59,200 nucleotides of DNA from Oscillatoria sp. (GCA_011390515.1 JAABSJ010000009.1:1-59200); one strand, 5' to 3'; counted from the first letter of the stretch, positions 16,315 through 25,326 are shown. Numbers and translations: made by a program. Notes: a model not told the origin generated them from the sequence alone.

Positions 16315-17718
16315 ATGTTTCAAGCAACGCGCCGACGGTTAGCGATTTGGTATGCCGCACTCACAGCAGTGTTGCTGCTAGTATTTGCTACGGGATTTTA
16401 TCTGTATGTTCGGAGTACCTTAATCGATCGCATTGATGACACTCTCAAGCACGTTGTGGAAGTGGTGGAACGATCGCTGGCGATCGATGAAGACCCCAAA
16501 ACCGGCCAATATACGGTGAATGTTGTTGCCAGTTTCCGCAACAATACCAAAACTGTGGAAGATGACCACATCGATTTAGAATGGTTTAGTCCCACTGGGG
16601 AATTATTGTGGTCTACCCTTTGGGAACCCTTAGAAATACCCCTGCACCCGAAAAAGAATGGGGAAACGGTACAACTGTCTGGGGGACAACTGCTGAGGCA
16701 ATTTACCGATCGCGTGGAAATGGGACGGCAAGTGGTGGGATATTTGCGAGTCAGTCATCCTTGGTTTGAAGTTACCAAACCGATTCGCCAATTAATAATT
16801 GATTTAAGTTTGGGAACCTCCCTCATGGCAATTGCCATTAGTGCGATCGCCTGGTTATTGTCAGGATTAGCCATGAAACCTGTGCGAGAATCATACCAGC
16901 GTCTCAAACAGTTTACCTCCGATGCCTCCCACGAGCTTAGAAATCCCATTGCCACCATTCAAACCAACGTGCAAGTGGCCCTTGCGGACCCAGAATTAGA
17001 GTCACCCATCCATCGCCAGCAGTTGCAATTAGTGGAACGCTTAACGCGGCGCATGGGACGATTGGTGGATGATTTGCTCTTCTTAGCGCGCCAAGATAGC
17101 GGCATGGTGAAGGTGAGGAAACAACCTGTGCCAATGGATGCCTTATTGATGGAAGTTATCGAGGAACAGGAGGCGATCGCCGCAGAAAAAGGGATTGAAT
17201 TGGTGTTAGAAATTATTGATCCGCCCAATAGCGGAAATCACGCCCTTTCCCCCCTGATGGATTCAGAAACCGAACCGGGACCGGATTTTACCATTCCCGG
17301 AGATTGGGACCAACTGGCGCGACTGTTTACGAATTTAGTCAGTAATGGATTGCAATACACGGCGAAAGGGGGCCAAATTGCCATCACCTTAGAATGTAGC
17401 GGGGTGAGCAATCGCCCGAGTGCCAATGGCGGCGTCCAAGTTAGGGTAAAAGATAGCGGGATCGGCATTCCGACAGAGTCGGTGCCTCATATTTTTGATC
17501 GCTTTTATCGGGTGGATCCGGCGCGGAGTCATGAACCGGAACAATCCCCGGAATGGGGTTCTACGGGTTCCGGATTGGGACTGGCGATCGTGCGGGCGAT
17601 CGTGGAAAATCATCACGGTTGGATTCGGGTAGACAGTCAACTGAATCTCGGCACTACGGTCAGCGTTAACCTTCCCCTGTCCAAACCCGAACTCGAAAAA
17701 TTGCACCCCGAGGCATAA
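16315..17718 (+). CDS. Membrane sensor histidine kinase (orphan)
   Basis: The 467 residues are laid out as TM1 (about 13-33), a periplasmic sensor loop (34-160), TM2 (163-184), HisKA with the phospho-acceptor His206 in SDASHELRNP, and HATPase_c with FTNLVSNGLQYT (N box), VKDSGIGIP (G1), FDRFYRVD (F box) and GSGLGLAIV (G2). It autophosphorylates and passes the phosphate to a response regulator, but none is adjacent. The N-terminal sequence (RRRLAIWYAALTAVLL, YVRSTLIDRIDDTL) resembles heat- or stress-related kinases of other cyanobacteria, perhaps the Hik34 type; that assignment is from memory and uncertain. Confidence 0.9.
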   Translation: MFQATRRRLAIWYAALTAVLLLVFATGFYLYVRSTLIDRIDDTLKHVVEVVERSLAIDEDPKTGQYTVNVVASFRNNTKTVEDDHIDLEWFSPTGELLWSTLWEPLEIPLHPKKNGETVQLSGGQLLRQFTDRVEMGRQVVGYLRVSHPWFEVTKPIRQLIIDLSLGTSLMAIAISAIAWLLSGLAMKPVRESYQRLKQFTSDASHELRNPIATIQTNVQVALADPELESPIHRQQLQLVERLTRRMGRLVDDLLFLARQDSGMVKVRKQPVPMDALLMEVIEEQEAIAAEKGIELVLEIIDPPNSGNHALSPLMDSETEPGPDFTIPGDWDQLARLFTNLVSNGLQYTAKGGQIAITLECSGVSNRPSANGGVQVRVKDSGIGIPTESVPHIFDRFYRVDPARSHEPEQSPEWGSTGSGLGLAIVRAIVENHHGWIRVDSQLNLGTTVSVNLPLSKPELEKLHPEA

Positions 17719-17783
17719 ATCAGCAAAGGACAGAGCGAGTTTGAAGGATATAATCGCTCTGATTCCCCTGCAATGTTTCCGTG

Positions 17784-18194
17784 CTAAACTTCGATTTGTG
17801 GCTGTCCGGTGCAGATTGCACAGGAGCATCCGAGGGCATCCCGGATTGGGTCACTTCCGGACCCCTGAGCAATTAAGGCCCCCTGATGGGGGATTTCCGG
17901 CGTCATCCATACCGATGCTAAGTTGCCGGAAACTTGAGACAGCAGACTCGGATGGAAAGGCGTGGCGATCGCCCCAGATGGAGCAATTTGCGTCACTGGG
18001 GTGACGGTTTGACTCAGATTAGACAGGGCAAACATGGGTTGCGCCGCAGCGAGGATGGAAGTAATCGCCAAGGTTAACGCTAAACTGAGGGCCGGAGCAA
18101 GTTTAAATCGAATCATAAGTTCTGCTTGTGCGAGTGGAGTGTCTTGAGTTGGGATGATGTTTAAGGTGACCATTTGTTCCTTCCACAATAGCAT
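17784..18194 (-). CDS. Small secreted protein with C-terminal CSCAIC motif
   Basis: The ATG at 18194 follows a canonical GGAGG with five spacer bases, so I use it, although the hydrophobic signal segment (LAPALSLALTLAITSILAAAQPMFA) only begins near residue 32. A second ATG at 18173 also has a purine-rich leader (GGAAGGAAC). The mature part is short and ends in DALGCSCAICTGQPQIEV with three closely spaced cysteines, suggesting metal or disulphide chemistry outside the cytosol. I know no family. It is convergent with the kinase gene and 65 bp from its stop. Confidence 0.5.
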   Translation of the reverse strand: MLLWKEQMVTLNIIPTQDTPLAQAELMIRFKLAPALSLALTLAITSILAAAQPMFALSNLSQTVTPVTQIAPSGAIATPFHPSLLSQVSGNLASVWMTPEIPHQGALIAQGSGSDPIRDALGCSCAICTGQPQIEV

Positions 18195-18284
18195 TAAATC
18201 CTCCGGACTGACTACCCTGTACCGGCCTCTCTCTGTAGCAAGGATCCCCCCTCCGGGTTAAAAATTTAGCCGTTGCCACTGAGG

Positions 18285-18944
18285 TTATCGTGAACCGTAA
18301 GATCCGGGCATTTTTTTGGACAACTCTTCCCCAAATTCTTTCTCGAAATCGAAGGCTTCGACTTCCATTTGATTATTTCGGTAAATTTCTCCAGCCTTCT
18401 TATATTCTTTAAAATAATGATAGCCAAAATTTCCTAAGCTGCCGAGTTGTTCGTGTTGCTGGCAGTGGATGAGTTCGTGGGAGAGCAGGACAAGTTGCTC
18501 AAAGTCCTGTTCTTTCATCTCCTTTTTAATATAAATGGTGTTTCCATAAACTTGAGCGTTGGATTCACCGACATTAATTTTAAAACTTGCTGCCACCCAA
18601 TCTTCCATTAAAGTAGCATTATAAACCACTTCCACCCGATCAACTAAATCGCCAAAATGGGGGCGTAAATATTTCTTTTGAGTCTCGGTTAAAGGTTGCG
18701 GTTCAGCATTATTGGAGCGCATCACTTCTGCTGCGGCTTGATAAGCAACGGCTCCAAATTGCCCCCAGGCTTCTTCCGGCATTTCTTTGGGAACTTGTCC
18801 CCGGCAAATCTGACCTCCAACGGTTTGGACATCTGGGCAGGTGTGGCTTTCTGGATGAATCGCGGGATTACTGAAGGCTCCGAAACCCACGGTTACGAAT
18901 CCCAGACAAGCACCAATTAAGTTGACTTTACGGGAGGTGAGCAT
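18285..18944 (-). CDS. Secreted minigluzincin-type metallopeptidase-like protein (DUF4157-like)
   Basis: The 219-residue product has a signal peptide (residues about 8-27) and a zinc-peptidase HExxH helix, LLSHELIHCQQHE (His-Glu-x-x-His), with a following acidic segment NQMEVEAFDFEKE that could supply the third ligand. This arrangement matches DUF4157-like minigluzincins. The region before it (YGNTIYIKKE) fits the edge strand that binds substrate. The target is unknown. GAGG lies six bases before the ATG. Confidence 0.72.
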   Translation of the reverse strand: MLTSRKVNLIGACLGFVTVGFGAFSNPAIHPESHTCPDVQTVGGQICRGQVPKEMPEEAWGQFGAVAYQAAAEVMRSNNAEPQPLTETQKKYLRPHFGDLVDRVEVVYNATLMEDWVAASFKINVGESNAQVYGNTIYIKKEMKEQDFEQLVLLSHELIHCQQHEQLGSLGNFGYHYFKEYKKAGEIYRNNQMEVEAFDFEKEFGEELSKKMPGSYGSR

Positions 18945-19937
18945 AACCTCAATACTGAACTTCTCTAGGGTTATTCTTGGCGGACTTTGACGCTCCCGGA
19001 AATCTGGTTTTTCTCACGGTTAACCCCCTCTAAGATTGGCCAGATTAAAAGCGCAGGTCTTGGATATTTAAGCCGTGATCGCCGGGGTAAAAGTTCCCTG
19101 AATAAGGGAGAATACTCTGGAGTGCTTGGGGAGCGATCGCGCTTGGAAATAGTTTACCCGGTTTTCAACTGAAAATTGATCGGTTTTTTAGCTGGGTTTT
19201 TCCAGGTTTCCGGAATGAAATTCCAGATATCTCGCAGAAGATCAAGTCCTGCCACTTTCCAGATCGATGCAGTTGCGGGAAAATGTCCTCGGGTATTGCC
19301 AACGAATTGACTCGCTTTGGACGATTCAATTCCCCGGGGGGGAGCAAATCCATCACAGGGTAGGATTTGAATATCAACCACCGGAGGGACTGCCTCTGGG
19401 TTGCTATGTTCTGGCCTTTAAGAGCCTGCTCTGTTCGGCTGTTAAAACATCCTCAGTGGGTTGAGATTGTTTATAGATTTACCCCGTAGAGATACCCCAT
19501 CCCCCGGCTCCAAAACAGTGATTTGGGCTACAATTGACGGTTAATTTAATCCGGCGATCGCTTCTCCTGTCCCCTCTTTTTGCTGTATTTCTAGGCAAAT
19601 TGGCCCGATTTAGAGTACCCGAGATTCTCTGCATTGTAACCCTGGCCCGGGACAATCAAAGCTCAATGATAATCTGTTCTCGGCATCCCTGCCTGGTTAT
19701 AAGTTACCGCCAGTGCTTTCTTCACCAGAGAATCCCAGCGAGAAAAGCTGCCTCAACCTGCCACTAAGGGGCTGAATTTGAACAAGTTTAGACCGCATCC
19801 AATCCGGTTGATACCGATTAGCTACAGGTCTACAATCGGAGTCATAACTAGGTAGGCGGCAATCACCCTTCAGTCCAGGCGCTGTCCCATAAAGTTAACA
19901 TTTGATGTCTAATCCCTGATGCTTGGTTTGGGTCGTT

Positions 19938-20026
19938 TAAGGGAACTCCAAAAAATAAAATCTTCTAGGAGAGATCCCCCCAACCCCCCTTAAGAAGGGG
20001 GGCTTGAACAATTCTGCAAAACTTCT
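19938..20026 (+). repeat. Dispersed repeat family C (copy 1)
   Basis: The unit runs TAAGGGAACTCCAAAAAATA - AAATCTT - GAGATCCCCCC - AACCCCCCTTAAGAAGGGGG - AATTCTGCAAAACTTCT. The same 90-bp unit lies inverted at 43018-43107, and its C6/G6 hairpin core recurs at 58102-58176. Confidence 0.75.
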
Positions 20027-20044
20027 AATGCAGAAGTTTTTTTA
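20018..20044 (+). terminator. Hairpin with T-run
   Basis: AAAACTTCT and AGAAGTTTT pair around the loop aatgc and are followed by more T's. The stem is A/T-rich, so its strength as a terminator is moderate. It sits at the right border of the family C repeat. Confidence 0.45.
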
Positions 20045-20236
20045 TGGAAATCCCTAATTCAACTCAAAACTCTTCATAGCCGACTATTTTAACAGTCAAC
20101 GGAGCAAATTCCTACCCCAGGGATTGCCGAGATTCAAAAAGACCCGAGTCAGGGCCTGGGTCCCCGAGTTCCCTTGGGACTGGAAAAAAACCCTCATCGC
20201 CTTTAGATAAAACCGAATGGAGGATGAAAACTCCGG

Positions 20237-21304
20237 TTAGCGACACTTTGCTGTTCTGCCATCGGGTAAAATAGCGTCACAAATTGTCCCTTGGGTAAAA
20301 TCTACATTCTCAATCTCAATCTGAGTGAGATCCGCCCCGCGCAGATTAGTGCCGGTGAGTTGGACATTGCGGAAGGTGGCCCCGGTGAGGATTGCCCCCT
20401 CTAGGTCCGCACCCGAGAGAATAGTCCCCTCTAAACTCGCTCCCTGAAGCTGGACATTTCTCATCTGAGTATTAATCAAAATCGCGTCATTGAGAACAAC
20501 CCCCTGCATATCCGCATCCAATAAATCCGCACCGGAGAGGTCCGCCTGGGTTAACAAGGCCCCTCGTAAGTTACTCGTGCTCAGGTTCGTATTTCTGAGA
20601 CTGGCTCCTTGCATCTGTGCTCCTTGCAGGAACACTTGCCGCGCACTGGCACCACTGAGATTGGCACTATTGAGAATTGCCCCACTGAGGTTGGCATTGT
20701 TGAGGGTCACCCCGAACAGTTCGGCACCGGTGAGATTGCTCCCCTGGAGTTGTGCACCATTCAGGTTCGCTTGCTCAATGTAGATGCGGCTGAGATCCGT
20801 CCCGCTTAAATTGGCTTCGGACAAATCGGCATTGGCGAGATTAATTAAAAATAAAATTGCACCTACGAGCTGACTCCGAGATAAATTGGCCCCAGTGAGA
20901 TTGACCCCGGTCAGATTGGCCCCGCGAAGATTGACACTTTGTAAGTTGGCCCCAGTGAGGTTAGCCCCGGTGAGATTGGCTCCTCTCAAATCGGACCCTC
21001 GGAAATTGGCACTGGTGAGGTTAGAACCACTCAGATCCGCACCCGTGAGGTCCATATTACTCAGGTTGGCACCCGTCAGAATACAGGCTGAACACTGATT
21101 GGTTTGCATTAAGCGCATCACCCCGGCAGAATCTTGCGATCGCCCAGGAAGCGCTAGGCAAACCACAGCTAAGACGATGATGGAAACTCCCATCCATCGG
21201 TAAATCTGCCGGACTCGTAAACTCAATTTGTTGTTTTTAATGATTCGTTGCTTTGCCATTCGTGGGGCCACCTCGGGAGTCCCGTAGAAAATCTTCATGT
21301 TCAC
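20237..21304 (-). CDS. Exported pentapeptide-repeat protein
   Basis: The 355 residues start with a basic region and one membrane/signal segment (about 37-54, VSIIVLAVVCLALPG). Next comes the module RLMQTNQCSACILTGANL, then some 50 A(D/N)LxG-type pentapeptides (for example ADLSG, ANLTG, ANLRG) to about residue 330, forming a right-handed quadrilateral beta-helix. It ends with a short CDAILPDGRTAKCR tail with two Cys. The protein is probably periplasmic or thylakoid-lumenal. The L..T..C..C.L.GA.L module is shared with the product at 40215. Target unknown. Confidence 0.88.
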   Translation of the reverse strand: MNMKIFYGTPEVAPRMAKQRIIKNNKLSLRVRQIYRWMGVSIIVLAVVCLALPGRSQDSAGVMRLMQTNQCSACILTGANLSNMDLTGADLSGSNLTSANFRGSDLRGANLTGANLTGANLQSVNLRGANLTGVNLTGANLSRSQLVGAILFLINLANADLSEANLSGTDLSRIYIEQANLNGAQLQGSNLTGAELFGVTLNNANLSGAILNSANLSGASARQVFLQGAQMQGASLRNTNLSTSNLRGALLTQADLSGADLLDADMQGVVLNDAILINTQMRNVQLQGASLEGTILSGADLEGAILTGATFRNVQLTGTNLRGADLTQIEIENVDFTQGTICDAILPDGRTAKCR

Positions 21305-21443
21305 CAGACGGTGATTCTAGTCGATGTGTAAACCTACAGCACCCTAATTTGTTCCTAGTCTATCCCTTTCGATGTAGGGGCTCAGTGGGTGAAGCGCTTT
21401 CCAGTCCAAGCTGAGGGGGTCAAGGGTGCGAATCTCCCTGATT

Positions 21444-22373
21444 TTATCGATCGCCCGGTTTGAGCCGAAAAATATAGACGAATTTTCGGCGATCGGCAGG
21501 GATGATTTTCTTTAAAATTCCCTCGACTTCGGCTTTGGTGCCACCGCTGGCGATCGGCATTTCTTCAAATAGGGCAATCCAGCCTTTTTTCATGCCAATT
21601 TCTCGCCAACGGTCCAGATAAACTTCGGCGTACAACCGCCCCATTTCTTGGTAATAGATAACTTTGAACTCTCCGGCTTTTTCGACCAATTCCTGAATTT
21701 GAGCTTCATACTTTTTGCGATTCTCTTCACTCTGGAGATAAAATTTTAGCCGATCGCCATCGCTCAGGGGGCAGAGTTCATCATTGGATTGAGGTTCTGG
21801 GGCTGGTTGCTCTGCCTCCAATTCGGTCAAAGAGGCGATAATTCCAAATTTTTCAACGGCATGATGATAGGTTTCAGTTAGACTCCCTTTAATGCTCAAG
21901 CCTAAATAAAAGGGATAGGGTTGTAACGTGCCATCGTAGATAATTTTGTTTTTAAAGGGTAAGAGTACCGTTTCCACCATCACCGGCAAAACACTCCCGA
22001 CCAGTTCGGGGAAGGGACAATCCAAAGCTAACACCCCGTAGGCTTTACTTGGAGGGCGATCGGCAATCAACACAGCATGATTTTTTTGATAACTATAAAT
22101 ATAAAATCTCCCCGAAATAAAATTGTGCCAGCTAGAAATAATCTGAAGTAAATCTGGAGAAAACTTTAAAGGGTTTTCTTCAGCAAATAAATCAAAAATA
22201 TAGGGGTAGGCATAGAGTTGCTGACGGAGTTCATTCACCTGTAAAGGTGTCAGTTCTGACATTTCCTCTGAACCACAAACTCCTGCAAAAAGACCAATTT
22301 TTTGATTAACATAAATCAAAAGAGAATAGTATAGATGGTAAAATAAATCAATTTCTGAATCGGCTAATTGCAT
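21444..22373 (-). CDS. Hypothetical protein, 309 aa
   Basis: I do not recognise the family. The protein is soluble and rich in aromatic residues (IDLFYHLYYSLLIYVNQK, FYIYSYQKNHAVLIA). A lysine/glutamate-rich helical part (about 205-245, DRLKFYLQSEENRKKYEAQ) could be coiled coil, and it ends with a basic segment. Hydrophobic stretches are too short for membrane helices except perhaps LVGSVLPVMVETVLLPF. No catalytic motif is visible. The gene lies upstream of the pentapeptide gene on the same strand, 139 bp away. Confidence 0.65.
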   Translation of the reverse strand: MQLADSEIDLFYHLYYSLLIYVNQKIGLFAGVCGSEEMSELTPLQVNELRQQLYAYPYIFDLFAEENPLKFSPDLLQIISSWHNFISGRFYIYSYQKNHAVLIADRPPSKAYGVLALDCPFPELVGSVLPVMVETVLLPFKNKIIYDGTLQPYPFYLGLSIKGSLTETYHHAVEKFGIIASLTELEAEQPAPEPQSNDELCPLSDGDRLKFYLQSEENRKKYEAQIQELVEKAGEFKVIYYQEMGRLYAEVYLDRWREIGMKKGWIALFEEMPIASGGTKAEVEGILKKIIPADRRKFVYIFRLKPGDR

Positions 22374-22609
22374 AATAGAACCCTTCGATTTTATCCTGGG
22401 TGGCTTCCTTCTTTTACTATAGCCTGCCTCTTTGACTTCAGAACCCTTAGATTCAGAATAAGGGCCAACAGAAGGCTGAACAACCTGTCATGGGATATTT
22501 CCCGTCAATACCGGATCTTTACCCTTCCTCGTACCCTCAGACCCCAGATAGAATTGGTCTAAATCATTCTGAGCCTAAAATTAATCCGTTGCAGCATCTG
22601 GCTGGAGTC

Positions 22610-22631
22610 GGGAGCAAGATGCTCCCACTCC
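22610..22631. repeat. Short palindrome of family E
   Basis: GGGAGCAAGATGCTCCC plus ACTCC recurs at 39892 (inverted) and 40137, and a longer relative is found at 38723. The core GGGAGCA..TGCTCCC is self-complementary. Confidence 0.65.
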
Positions 22632-22665
22632 GGTGTAGAATTGTCCTCTTCATTTAGACTCGGGA

Positions 22666-22777
22666 TATAGCAATCCTTGCGTGCCGTTGTGGAAGACGAT
22701 GGCGGCCCCCAACCGTCGGCGGCCCAGAACATCCTGCAGGAGAAGACATAAGTTATAAATCATTTAGGATTACTATA
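22666..22777 (+). repeat. Dispersed element D with TATAG termini (copy 1)
   Basis: The element starts TATAGCAATCCTTGCGTGCC and ends TTTAGGATTACTATA; the ends are imperfect inverted repeats (TATAGCAATCCT versus TATAGTAATCCT). The interior gttgtggaagacgatggcgg and ggcggcccagaacatcc matches the two copies at 39919-40133. It has no coding capacity. This copy differs from the others in the 30 bp before the right end. Confidence 0.75.
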
Positions 22778-22808
22778 GACACCGGCCCCCAAAAATTTTT
22801 TTCCCCTC

Positions 22809-22837
22809 TTGACAACTCTGTAACATATATGTATTAT
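22809..22837 (+). promoter_or_regulatory. Near-consensus sigma-70-type promoter
   Basis: TTGACA at 22809-22814 and TATTAT at 22832-22837 are separated by exactly 17 bases, with a TG just before the -10 box. The predicted start is near 22844. No good ORF follows within 450 bp, so it most likely drives the structured RNA below. Confidence 0.65.
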
Positions 22838-22843
22838 GCTAGT

Positions 22844-23074
22844 ATCAAAAGCCTAACTTTTTAAATTGCCATAAATTTGAAATGGGGGCGATCGCCTTCC
22901 CGGTAGCGATCTACTCCGAGGGGGTTTGCTGCTGAGATCAGTCCCCATCCCCAGCAAGGCGATCGCCTTGCTGCCACTGGAGGACTCGGACCAACGGAAC
23001 CTATCACAATTCCCAGGAGGAGACCCCGGGGAAATCGCCGGGGTCATTGACTCGGCGATCGCCCCCCATTTTTG
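22844..23074 (+). ncRNA. Candidate structured non-coding RNA
   Basis: The segment between the promoter and a T-run can close into one long-range stem: AATGGGGGCGATCGCC (22881-22896) pairs with GGCGATCGCCCCCCATT (23054-23070), followed by TTTTTG. Inside are a perfect hairpin, CAGCAAGGCGATCGCCTTGCTG, and a possible CCGAG/CTCGG pairing. HIP1 octamers make up part of the stems, so some pairing could be by chance. I do not recognise a known RNA family. It could alternatively be a long leader of the ATPase gene at 23320. Confidence 0.4.
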
Positions 23075-23319
23075 TTAACATTCTATCCGTAGGGACTTTA
23101 TGAAAAACATCACATTCAGTTCAGTAATTTTGCCGTAACTTTGCCTCAATGTAGCAATGTAATCCGTTAAATCAACCGACAATACCCGTTCCCTCTTCTG
23201 GAGATGATGAATCTAATTTTTTCCAAGGGCCGCTTTCAATAAAGGCTTAAAGTTTCCAACCCATTGAAGGCTCAGTGCAAACTTTCAGTTTAGTTAGGCC
23301 ATCAAAACTCACTTAAATT

Positions 23320-24546
23320 ATGGCATTCGGCAACTTTGACAACGGAAACGACCTTCGCGATCGCCAATCCAATCAAGACCGGGGATTACTCGGAGCAGGT
23401 TGGCGACCCTTATCCCGGGAGTTTGATTGGGGTTATTTTTTCCATCTCGCCTCTAAAGACCCCTGGGAATTGGCCCACAAAACCTTAGATATGAGTAGTG
23501 ATATTGCCGATGCGTTAGGTCGTCAAAATTTCACCTGGTGGGCCAATATTTTAAATGTCTTTTCGGAATACACCCGAGGAGATTTCAACGAGTTTTGGGA
23601 TTACATTACTCCCGCACCGGCTGGACCCAATTATCGCACCGCAGATATGATCGCGGCAGAAACCCCCGTGGTTCAATTCGTCAGCCGGGACAGCATCCCA
23701 ATTGATTACCTCCTCAAACGCCTCCAAGAGATTACCATTTTCAAAGTTCTCGACCTCTTGGGGCGGCCCGATTTGATTACCCAATATTACCAAGACCGGC
23801 ATTTTTATTATCCCATCGAGCGGTTTTCTACTTGGGAGCGCATTGAAATAATCGGGACCGTTTATGCCTATTGGAAAACCCAGGACATTTGGCTACAAAT
23901 CGACCACCTCGGGCGGATTCAAAATATAGGCCGCAATCAATTTCAATATACGCTGATTGCCAACGACTTGCGATCGCTTATTAACAAAGCCACCTACAAT
24001 CTAGCAGTCATGCTCAGTGGCTATCAAAGCCGTGTCGGTCAAGTTCATAGCCAATTTCCCATTCGCACCTTTCCTGCCGATATTCAAGGCTTTACCGATC
24101 GCGTCCAAGAGGCCATCTTTACCCAACCTCAACTCGCCGTCCTCGTTCATGGTGCACCGGGAACCGGCAAAACCGCTTGGACCCAAGCCGTCGCCAAAGA
24201 AATTCTAGTCCCCTTGGGATATGTGATTTTTATTCTCGACCATGATGCCGTAGAAAATTTCGTTCCACCCAGTTATTTAGAAAATATTTGCATCATTATT
24301 AATGAAGCAGATAACCTCGCCCAAGACCGAGGCAGCGCAGCCGCTCAACGCAGTAATAAAACTGAACATATCCTCAGCTTACTCGATGGCACTTTATATC
24401 AAAGCATCTTAGATCCGGAGGGAATCAAAGCTCAACAAAAGCTAGTATTTTTAATGACTTGTAACACAACCGAACGACTGGATCCGGCTGTATTACGCAA
24501 AGGGCGGATTGATTTAATCTCTGAATTTACCCATCCTTTTGTTTAA
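23320..24546 (+). CDS. AAA ATPase with novel N-terminal region
   Basis: The 408-residue protein has a C-terminal AAA core: Walker A GAPGTGKT (278-285), Walker B region ICIIINEADNLA (Asn328-Glu329 instead of the usual Asp-Glu), sensor 1 in MTCNTTERL and an arginine-finger-like LRKGRID. It resembles BCS1/FtsH-type AAA domains. The first 250 residues, rich in Trp and Tyr (FNEFWDYITPAPAGPNYRT), match no domain I know. The substrate is unknown; remodelling of a protein complex is the general expectation. The start has only a weak ribosome site. Confidence 0.82.
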   Translation: MAFGNFDNGNDLRDRQSNQDRGLLGAGWRPLSREFDWGYFFHLASKDPWELAHKTLDMSSDIADALGRQNFTWWANILNVFSEYTRGDFNEFWDYITPAPAGPNYRTADMIAAETPVVQFVSRDSIPIDYLLKRLQEITIFKVLDLLGRPDLITQYYQDRHFYYPIERFSTWERIEIIGTVYAYWKTQDIWLQIDHLGRIQNIGRNQFQYTLIANDLRSLINKATYNLAVMLSGYQSRVGQVHSQFPIRTFPADIQGFTDRVQEAIFTQPQLAVLVHGAPGTGKTAWTQAVAKEILVPLGYVIFILDHDAVENFVPPSYLENICIIINEADNLAQDRGSAAAQRSNKTEHILSLLDGTLYQSILDPEGIKAQQKLVFLMTCNTTERLDPAVLRKGRIDLISEFTHPFV

Positions 24547-24583
24547 CTCCTGTTGTTTAAGAGAGGACCGTTGAATTCGGCAC

Positions 24584-24716
24584 TCATCCGGAATCCTGTT
24601 TTCAAAAGTCTGCTTTAAACACCACCGGGGGGAACGTTCCGTTAGCCCGCGCCCGCTGGCTTTGTTAGTGTAGCCCCACCCTTTAGGGTGCGGGTTAAAG
24701 TTTACCTCAATCCGGA
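24584..24716 (+). repeat. Dispersed element A (degenerate copy)
   Basis: The core gttagcccgcgcccgctggc and the hairpin gccccaccctttagggtgcggg are recognisable, but both ends have drifted (left ATCCGGAATCCTGTT, right CCTCAATCCGG). It ends just before the kptA start and could contribute its leader. Confidence 0.6.
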
Positions 24717-24723
24717 AACTTTA

Positions 24724-25272
24724 ATGACCCAAAATTATCAACTGATTAAAATCAGTAAATATCTCAGTTATCACTTACGACACCATCCCGAGGAAATCGG
24801 ATTAGAACTGGAAGCCGGGGGATGGGTGGCGGTGGAAGCCTTATTAGCAGCCGCACAAGCTCACCACTTCCCCCTCACCCGTTCAGAACTGAATTTAGTG
24901 GTGGAAACGAGCAATAAACAGCGCTTTTCCTTTGATTCCACCGGCACTCGCATTCGGGCCAATCAAGGGCATAGTATTCCCATAGATTTGCAACTGGAAC
25001 CCCGTTGTCCCCCGGATATCCTCTATCATGGCACGGGACATCAATCTGTTGAGTCAATTCTGGCCCAGGGATTACAAAAAAGAGCGCGCCATCATGTTCA
25101 TTTATCCCCGGATATTCACACCGCCAGACAGGTGGGAATGCGTCAGGGGAAACCTGTGGTCCTTACCATTCAAGCTGCGGAAATGCACCAAGCTGGGCAT
25201 TTATTTTACTGTTCCGATAATGGAGTTTGGCTCGTGGATGAAGTTCCTCCGGAATATCTGCTTCTGGGATAA
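24724..25272 (+). CDS. kptA: RNA 2'-phosphotransferase (Tpt1/KptA)
   Basis: Tpt1/KptA enzymes remove an internal RNA 2'-phosphate by transferring it to NAD+, releasing nicotinamide and ADP-ribose 1'',2''-cyclic phosphate. The 182-residue product shows the N-terminal winged-helix block SKYLSYHLRHHPEEIGLEL, the NAD-binding LYHGTGHQSVESIL with HVHLSPD, and the C-terminal NGVWLVDEVPPEYL. I use the ATG at 24724 because the family homology starts a few residues later; an upstream ATG at 24688 lies inside the repeat. Its substrate in bacteria is unsettled. No RNA ligase lies nearby. Confidence 0.93.
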   Translation: MTQNYQLIKISKYLSYHLRHHPEEIGLELEAGGWVAVEALLAAAQAHHFPLTRSELNLVVETSNKQRFSFDSTGTRIRANQGHSIPIDLQLEPRCPPDILYHGTGHQSVESILAQGLQKRARHHVHLSPDIHTARQVGMRQGKPVVLTIQAAEMHQAGHLFYCSDNGVWLVDEVPPEYLLLG

Positions 25273-25291
25273 ACAGAACCTCATGGAATAG

Positions 25292-25326
25292 ATAAAGGAG
25301 TGGGAGCGTCTCGCTCCCTATTCTCT
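25292..25326 (+). terminator. Possible hairpin after kptA
   Basis: GGAGTGGGAGCG..CGCTCCCTATTCTC forms a short GGGAGCG/CGCTCCC stem followed by a pyrimidine-rich stretch. It resembles the family E palindromes. Confidence 0.4.

Larger units (their letters stand above)
18945..20236. other. 1.3-kb stretch without a supported gene
   Basis: Several ORFs of 60-77 codons exist on both strands (for example around 19267-19464 and 19534-19767), but none has a recognisable domain or good ribosome site, and they overlap one another. The right end carries dispersed repeat family C (19938-20026) and a hairpin with a T-run. The stretch may be decayed DNA or a long untranslated region. Confidence 0.5.
22374..23319. 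other. 0.95-kb intergenic region with repeats and a candidate RNA gene
   Basis: No protein gene is supported. The region holds a short GGGAGCAAGATGCTCCC palindrome (22610-22631), a TATAGC-bounded element (22666-22777), and a near-consensus promoter followed by a highly structured stretch ending in a T-run (22809-23074). About 245 further bases lead to the AAA ATPase gene. Confidence 0.6.

Noticed and set aside
20490-21098. Repetitive plus-strand frames opposite the pentapeptide gene
   Set aside because: Their regular APVRLAPLRL-type reading is the reverse complement of pentapeptide codons.
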